This document shows, one piece after another, positions 60,183 to 64,000 of a stretch of 64,000 nucleotides of DNA. A program made the translations under genes and the position numbers. Position 1 is the first letter of the stretch, and each line of letters starts with the position of its first letter. Origin of the DNA: Betaproteobacteria bacterium (GTDB taxonomy: Bacteria; Pseudomonadota; Gammaproteobacteria; Burkholderiales; Casimicrobiaceae); NCBI GenBank assembly GCA_016192065.1, contig JACPUX010000018.1, positions 1-64,000 on the forward strand, read 5' to 3'. Below the pieces are notes generated by a model. It saw nothing but the letters and a program-made list of their open reading frames with translations, did no database searches and was not told the DNA's origin.

Positions 60183-61058
60183 ATGATCCATTTCGAAAAC
60201 GTCTCCAAAACCTTCAAGCGTCAGTGCGTGCTCGACGGCATCGAGCTTCAGATCGGGCTGGGCGAGCGTGTGGCGCTGATCGGCTCCAACGGTGCCGGCA
60301 AGACCACGCTCATACGCTGCCTTTTGGGCGAATACGTGCACGAGGGTGAGGTTCGCATCGAAGGCCAATCGCCACGCGCGGAGCGCACCGCGGTGCTCGC
60401 CAAGGTAGGTTTCGTGCCGCAACTGCCACCGCCCCTGAAAATGCCGGTGGGGCAGTTGATCGAATTCAGCGCCGCGTTATGCGGGTGCGACACCGGACGC
60501 ATCGCCGCGCTGGCCGAGCGCCTTGGCTTGGACGTGGGCCGTGTGCGCCAGCAGCCCTTCGTGAAACTCTCGGGCGGGCAGAAACAAAAGATTCTGATCG
60601 CCATTGCGCTGGGGCGCGACGCCAAATTGCTGATCATGGACGAGCCCGCCGCCAACCTCGACCCCGAGGCGCGCAAAATTTTCTTTGAATTGCTCGCCGA
60701 GCGCCAGGCCACTTCGACCATGCTGATTTCCAGCCATCGCTTGAACGAAGTCGCGAGTCTCGTCAATCGCGTAATCGAACTCGATTTGGGCAAAGTGGTG
60801 CTCGACGATCGGGTCGCCGACGATGTTTCGCTCGCCGGCCGGCTGGCCTGCCGCATTGGCGTCAAGCGCCGCGAGCCGGCCTTCGAAAAGGCGCTCGGCG
60901 CGTGGTCCTTCGTGGCCTCGGCGGACGGACTCGAATGGCACGGGGAAGTGGCCGGACCCGATCGCTTGCGTTTCCTGGGCATGACCAGCCGCTACGTTGG
61001 ATTGATTCAAGACTTGCAGTTGAGTGAAGCCCGCGGCCAGTTGCAGGAGGTCGCGTGA
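60183..61058 (+). CDS. nosF: NosF, ABC transporter ATPase
   Basis: A 291-residue ABC ATPase. Walker A GSNGAGKTT, Q-loop FVPQLPPPLK, signature LSGGQKQK, Walker B LLIMDEPAANLDPE and switch His SSHRLNE are complete. It drives NosY in supplying sulfur for CuZ maturation. Two starts are possible: ATG 60183 with a GGAG site (chosen) and ATG 60081, which overlaps the nosH stop as ATGA and would add 34 residues (MTLETLDAMVPEQN...). The extra residues do not resemble the ABC fold. The stop overlaps nosL as GTGA. Confidence 0.92.
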   Translation: MIHFENVSKTFKRQCVLDGIELQIGLGERVALIGSNGAGKTTLIRCLLGEYVHEGEVRIEGQSPRAERTAVLAKVGFVPQLPPPLKMPVGQLIEFSAALCGCDTGRIAALAERLGLDVGRVRQQPFVKLSGGQKQKILIAIALGRDAKLLIMDEPAANLDPEARKIFFELLAERQATSTMLISSHRLNEVASLVNRVIELDLGKVVLDDRVADDVSLAGRLACRIGVKRREPAFEKALGAWSFVASADGLEWHGEVAGPDRLRFLGMTSRYVGLIQDLQLSEARGQLQEVA

Positions 61059-61588
61059 CCCGCGCGGCCGCGAAACGCGTTCGTCACTTTGCGGCGGGAG
61101 GGGGTCGGGGCGCGGAGGATGGGTTGTTTCAGCGACGCCAATTTTTGTATCTCTTCGGCGGCACGCTCTTGCTGCCTCTCGCCGGCTGCGGGCATAAAAA
61201 AGGTACCTGGCCGGAAGGCATGGCAGAAATCAAATGGGACCGCGACACCTGCACGCGCTGCAGCATGGTCATCTCCGATCCACGCTTTGCCGCGCAATTG
61301 CGTGGCGGGCCGAAGAACCAGGCCATGAGTTTCGACGACATCGGCTGCCTGGTGTTTTGGCAACGTGACCAGGCGGCGAAATACCCCTGGATGAATGAGG
61401 CCGCGACGCGCTTCTGGGTGGCCGACGCCGATGCCTTGGGCGACCAGTGGCTCGATCCGCGCGAGGCGTTTTTTCTGCCCGGGCGCCTGTCGCCCATGGG
61501 TTACAACTTTGCCGCGGTGGCGCAGGCGAGCGCTGGCAGCGTGCGTTACGAAGACCTGCGCCGCGACGTGCTGGCGCGGGGAAAGTAA
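61055..61588 (+). CDS. nosL: NosL-type copper lipoprotein
   Basis: A 177-residue lipoprotein with a GTG start in a GTGA overlap with nosF, and an AGGAGG site just before. A signal segment (FLYLFGGTLLLPLAGC) gives a lipobox at about residue 44. The metal motif DTCTRCSMVISDP (about 63-76) is typical of NosL, with a later FDDIGCLVFW helix. NosL binds Cu(I) and delivers it to NosZ. A basic N-terminal extension (TRAAAKRVRHFAAGGG) before the signal core is longer than usual; a later start would be normal, but none with a better ribosome site is present. Two bases separate it from nosY. Confidence 0.85.
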   Translation: MTRAAAKRVRHFAAGGGRGAEDGLFQRRQFLYLFGGTLLLPLAGCGHKKGTWPEGMAEIKWDRDTCTRCSMVISDPRFAAQLRGGPKNQAMSFDDIGCLVFWQRDQAAKYPWMNEAATRFWVADADALGDQWLDPREAFFLPGRLSPMGYNFAAVAQASAGSVRYEDLRRDVLARGK

Positions 61589-61590
61589 AA

Positions 61591-62418
61591 ATGAAATCGC
61601 TTTGGCTCACTGCCCGCCTCGACATCGCCGAGAGCCTGCGCGCGCGCTGGTTCGGCATCTACTGCCTGATCTTCGGCGGCCTGGTGGCACTTTTGTTCGC
61701 CTTTGGGCTCACCGAATCGCGCGTGCTGGGTTTTATCGGACTGTCGCGGCTATTAGTCACTTTCATACAGCTCACCATGGCGATCTTGCCCATCTTCGTG
61801 CTCATCACCACCGTGCGCTCGGTGGCCGGAGACCGCGAAGCGGGGGTGTTCGAGTATCTGCTGTCCTTACCCGTCGGTTTGGCCTCGTGGTTCTGGGGCA
61901 AAATGCTGGGCCGATACCTCGTGATCTTTTTGCCGGTGTTCGTGGCCATGGCCGCCGCGGTAGCCTGGGCGCTCATCCGCGGCATCGAAGTGCCCTGGGG
62001 CATGTTCGGCTACTACACTCTGCTCATTGCGGTCATGGGCTGGTGTTTTCTCGGCATCGGCATGCTGGTGTCGGCGCTGGCACGCAGCACCGACGTGGCG
62101 CAAGGCATGGCGTTCCTCGTATGGTTGACGCTGCTGCTGTTTCTGGACCTCATTCTTCTGGGGGTGATGATTCAAGGGCGCATCGCGCCGGAAATCGCCG
62201 TAGGTTTCGCTCTGGTCAACCCCTTGCAAGTGTTTCGCACCGCGGCCTTGGCGCTATTCGATCCGCAACTCATCGTGCTCGGGCCTTCGGCCTTCGTCAT
62301 TCTCGATACCTTCGGCGCGCGGGGCTACCAGCTCTTTGCTTTGGCCTATCCCACGCTGTTGGGTGTGATTTGCGCGGGTAGCGGGTATTGGGTGTTTCGG
62401 CGCGGAGATTTGCCTTGA
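61591..62418 (+). CDS. nosY: NosY, ABC transporter permease
   Basis: A 275-residue permease with six hydrophobic helices (ARWFGIYCLIFGGLVALLFAFG, LLVTFIQLTMAILPIFVLITT, YLVIFLPVFVAMAAAVAWALI, YYTLLIAVMGWCFLGIGMLV, FLVWLTLLLFLDLILLGVMI, LFALAYPTLLGVICAGSGYW). GDREAGVFEYLLSLPV is the conserved coupling segment of this family. With NosF and NosD it matures the CuZ site. ATG 61591 follows nosL by two bases (GGAAAG site). The final base pairs form a TTGA overlap with the TlpA-like gene. Confidence 0.92.
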   Translation: MKSLWLTARLDIAESLRARWFGIYCLIFGGLVALLFAFGLTESRVLGFIGLSRLLVTFIQLTMAILPIFVLITTVRSVAGDREAGVFEYLLSLPVGLASWFWGKMLGRYLVIFLPVFVAMAAAVAWALIRGIEVPWGMFGYYTLLIAVMGWCFLGIGMLVSALARSTDVAQGMAFLVWLTLLLFLDLILLGVMIQGRIAPEIAVGFALVNPLQVFRTAALALFDPQLIVLGPSAFVILDTFGARGYQLFALAYPTLLGVICAGSGYWVFRRGDLP

Positions 62419-62954
62419 GCAGGAATCGGGCATCAGGAATCGGGAAGCAGGGATCAGGAATCAGGAATCTGGGTTTATGGCTGGCGGTGCTTTTGTGGAT
62501 GCCGCTGGCGGCCGCGGCGGCGGACGCGTCGGCGCTGTTCGCCGTCACGCTGCACGATCTCGACGACCATCCCTTCGCCCTGGCGCAGTTCGAGGGCAAG
62601 CCCCTGATCGTGAATTTCTGGGCGCGCTGGTGCGGCCCCTGCCGCAAAGAAATCCCCGAGCTTGCCGCCGCGCATGAGCGCTACGCCGGCAAAGGCCTGG
62701 TCATCCTCGGCATTGCCCTCGACGACAAAGCCGAAGCCACGCGCGATTTCGCCAAAGCCTACGACATGGCCTACCGCGGCCTCCTGGCGAAAGATTCCGG
62801 CATCCCGCTCATGCAGGCGCTGGGCAACCCCAAGGCGGTAGTGCCCTTCACCGTCATGATCGACCGCCGCGGAGCAATCGTCGCGCACAAGCTCGGCCCT
62901 ATGAATGCCGCGGAGATTGAAGAGGCGGCGCGGCGTTTGTTTAGAGAGAAGTGA
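62415..62954 (+). CDS. TlpA-like thioredoxin-family protein
   Basis: A periplasmic thioredoxin-fold protein of about 179 residues when started at TTG 62415 (TTGA overlap with the nosY stop). The redox motif is WCGPC (RWCGPCRKEIPEL). A signal peptide core (LWLAVLLWMPLAAAAA) follows an odd N-terminal leader encoded by tandem GGAATC/ATCAGG repeats (62421-62468). An alternative ATG lies at 62497, inside the signal core. A reductase that keeps nos copper sites or cytochrome cysteines reduced is likely given its place at the operon end. The second conserved proline site is VVPFTVMIDRRG. Confidence 0.8.
   Translation: MSRNRASGIGKQGSGIRNLGLWLAVLLWMPLAAAAADASALFAVTLHDLDDHPFALAQFEGKPLIVNFWARWCGPCRKEIPELAAAHERYAGKGLVILGIALDDKAEATRDFAKAYDMAYRGLLAKDSGIPLMQALGNPKAVVPFTVMIDRRGAIVAHKLGPMNAAEIEEAARRLFREK
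62421..62468 (+). repeat. GGAATC/ATCAGG simple repeat at the start of a coding region
   Basis: The stretch GGAATCGGGCATCAGGAATC and the following GGGATCAGGAATCAGGAATC are imperfect repeats of ATCAGGAATC. They encode the N-terminal leader of the TlpA-like protein and could change length by slippage. Confidence 0.5.
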
Positions 62955-63055
62955 CTTTTTGCCTGCCGCGCAGGCACGTAGGCGGGCGCGTTTTGGTTGC
63001 CATTGACCCCTGGCTTGAGTAAGCTGTGGGCTAGCTAGCTCACTAGGCAGTCACA

Positions 63056-63292
63056 ATGCTGACCGTACCGATCTATCAGCTCAAGAACGAACTGTCCCGG
63101 TTCATCGAGGCCGTGGAGGCCGGTGAGGAAGTCGCCATCACGCGTCGCGGGCAAGAGGTGGCGAGGCTGGTTCCCAGCCCAGGCGCGCCCCAGCCGAACC
63201 GCGCCCAGGCCATACGCGAGGCGCGCCGGGCCTTTGCCAAAGTGCCGCGCTTCGAGGAGCGTGAAATCAGTCGGGAAGGGCGCAAGTGGTAG
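63056..63292 (+). CDS. Phd/YefM-type antitoxin
   Basis: A 78-residue antitoxin. The N-terminal Phd fold is visible: VPIYQLKNELSRFIEAVEAGEEVAITRRGQEVARLVP (about residues 4-40), ending in the usual GxEVARLVP strand. The C-terminal part (RAQAIREARRAFAKVPRFEEREISREGRKW) is helical and charged and would bind the toxin. It probably represses its own operon. The toxin gene overlaps by seven bases. Confidence 0.9.
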   Translation: MLTVPIYQLKNELSRFIEAVEAGEEVAITRRGQEVARLVPSPGAPQPNRAQAIREARRAFAKVPRFEEREISREGRKW

Positions 63293-63690
63293 CCTGCGTG
63301 GTCGACAACTCGGTCGTGATGTCCTGGGTTTATCCCGCTCAGGCCAATGCCTACACCGAGCGCCTCCTCGATCGCTGCGCGTCCGCTCCGGTGCACACTG
63401 CCTTCATTTGGCCGGCAGAGTTCGCCAACGCGACCGTGGTTTTGGTCCGACGCAAAATGCTGCGTGAGGAGCAAGGCTACGCCATGCTGGCCTTGGTCAA
63501 GTCCATTGGTCTTACCGTCGGCAATGCGCCGGCTGCCGCCGATAGTCTTTTTCGTCTGTGCCAGAAACATGGTTTGAGTGCCTACGATGCCGCCTACCTG
63601 GAACTCGCTCTGCGCCTCGGACTGCCTCTAGCGACCCGCGATACCGCCCTCGTTCAGGTCGCGCGATCACTCGATTGTTTCCTCGCCTGA
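63286..63690 (+). CDS. VapC-like PIN-domain toxin
   Basis: A 134-residue PIN-domain ribonuclease started by GTG in overlap with the antitoxin. The four acidic residues are present: VDNSVVMSW (Asp about 7), PAEFANA (Glu), LSAYDAAYLELA (Asp), and LATRDTALVQVA (Asp). Such toxins cut tRNA or rRNA at specific sites and are held inactive by the antitoxin. The pair follows the nos operon with an intergenic promoter region of about 100 bases. Confidence 0.92.
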   Translation: MVACVVDNSVVMSWVYPAQANAYTERLLDRCASAPVHTAFIWPAEFANATVVLVRRKMLREEQGYAMLALVKSIGLTVGNAPAAADSLFRLCQKHGLSAYDAAYLELALRLGLPLATRDTALVQVARSLDCFLA

Positions 63691-63733
63691 CATCGCTTTC
63701 GGCTGGTTTGCATGTCAGCGGGGTGCGTTGCCG

Positions 63734-64000
63734 ATGAATGCACCTATGCGACTGGTTGTGCTTCCCGGATTGGATGGCGGCGCCGAACTGCGCTCGGCGT
63801 TCGCATCCGCGCTGGCGCCGGAGCTTGAAGCGCAAATCGTGGATTACCCCAATCAACGCTACTTGGACTATGCCGAACTGGAGCAGCTCGTTCGTGCGAC
63901 CTTGCCTCAAGAGCCCTTCGTGCTCCTTGGCGAGTCGTTTTCCGGACCGCTGGCCATCGAGATCGCCGCGCGACCTCCAAAGGCGTTAACAGGGCTGGTA
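63734..64000 (+). CDS. Alpha/beta hydrolase, partial at the window end
   Basis: The frame from ATG 63734 stays open to the end (89 codons): MRLVVLPGLDGGAELRSAFA, then LEQLVRATLPQEPFVLLGESFSGPLAIEIAA. VLPGLDGG is the oxyanion-side motif, and GESFSG is the nucleophile elbow. It is the N-terminal third of an alpha/beta hydrolase; the Asp and His of the triad must lie beyond the window. No function can be assigned. Confidence 0.8.
   Translation, partial: MNAPMRLVVLPGLDGGAELRSAFASALAPELEAQIVDYPNQRYLDYAELEQLVRATLPQEPFVLLGESFSGPLAIEIAARPPKALTGLV

Overview
The window looks like a GC-rich (roughly 60-65 percent) Gram-negative chromosome, most probably a betaproteobacterium. This is inferred from gene content and codon style; there is no rRNA gene to anchor it. 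The clearest physiological signal is respiration. A clade II (Sec-exported) nitrous oxide reductase operon sits next to a SoxC-type molybdenum sulfite/sulfane dehydrogenase with its cytochrome, plus several soluble c-type cytochromes. That fits a facultative denitrifier able to use reduced sulfur.

Layout. 1-9.8 kb is a worn accessory region: two cassette-like small genes bounded by attC-like cores, with an IS110-type transposase remnant lying between the two halves of one attC-like site; a lipoprotein gene broken by one in-frame stop; a receiver-domain protein coupled to a diguanylate cyclase; MAPEG and EamA membrane proteins; and a thiamine-diphosphate enzyme fragment. 9.8-14.2 kb is one very large secreted kelch/beta-helix mosaic protein. 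14.3-23 kb has a decayed REP-associated transposase (RAYT), a BNR-repeat protein next to a MoaD/ThiS-like protein, a nucleotidyltransferase pair, an OmpA-lipoprotein/WD40-caspase pair, and an intact RAYT flanked by inverted REP arrays. 23.5-35 kb is mostly housekeeping or envelope: TonB receptor and PhoD phosphatase, an RND efflux pump, an NfeD/paraslipin pair, and two exported proteins.

35.5-41.6 kb is the most interesting block. It is a tightly packed five-gene operon: an OLD/PtuA-like ATPase, an HNH nuclease, a protein with a canonical C2H2 zinc finger, a coiled-coil protein, and a divergent Hsp70 with a C-terminal cysteine knuckle. It reads as a Septu-like antiphage pair joined to an uncharacterised finger/coil/Hsp70 module. 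Remnants that resemble the N-terminal and C-terminal halves of a BrnT toxin lie on either side in the same orientation, so the block may have inserted into a brnT gene.

42-47.8 kb holds envelope genes and an acetyltransferase. 47.8-51.8 kb (minus strand) holds soxC, its cytochrome, an ArsR-type regulator and a diheme cytochrome. 52-63 kb is nosZ, two cytochrome genes, nosB, nosD, a 58-residue unannotated ORF coupled at both ends, nosG, nosH, nosF, nosL, nosY and a TlpA-like thioredoxin. Two FNR/DNR-type palindromes and a strong terminator divide this operon into a nosZ unit and an assembly/electron-transfer unit. The window ends with a Phd/VapC-type toxin-antitoxin pair and the start of an alpha/beta hydrolase.

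Repeats. At least four loci share a core GGGTCGGGAGTCG preceded by tandem units that keep GGGTCG but use a different spacer at each locus. Three of these loci adjoin intact, decayed or relic RAYT genes. No tRNA, rRNA or CRISPR array was seen.
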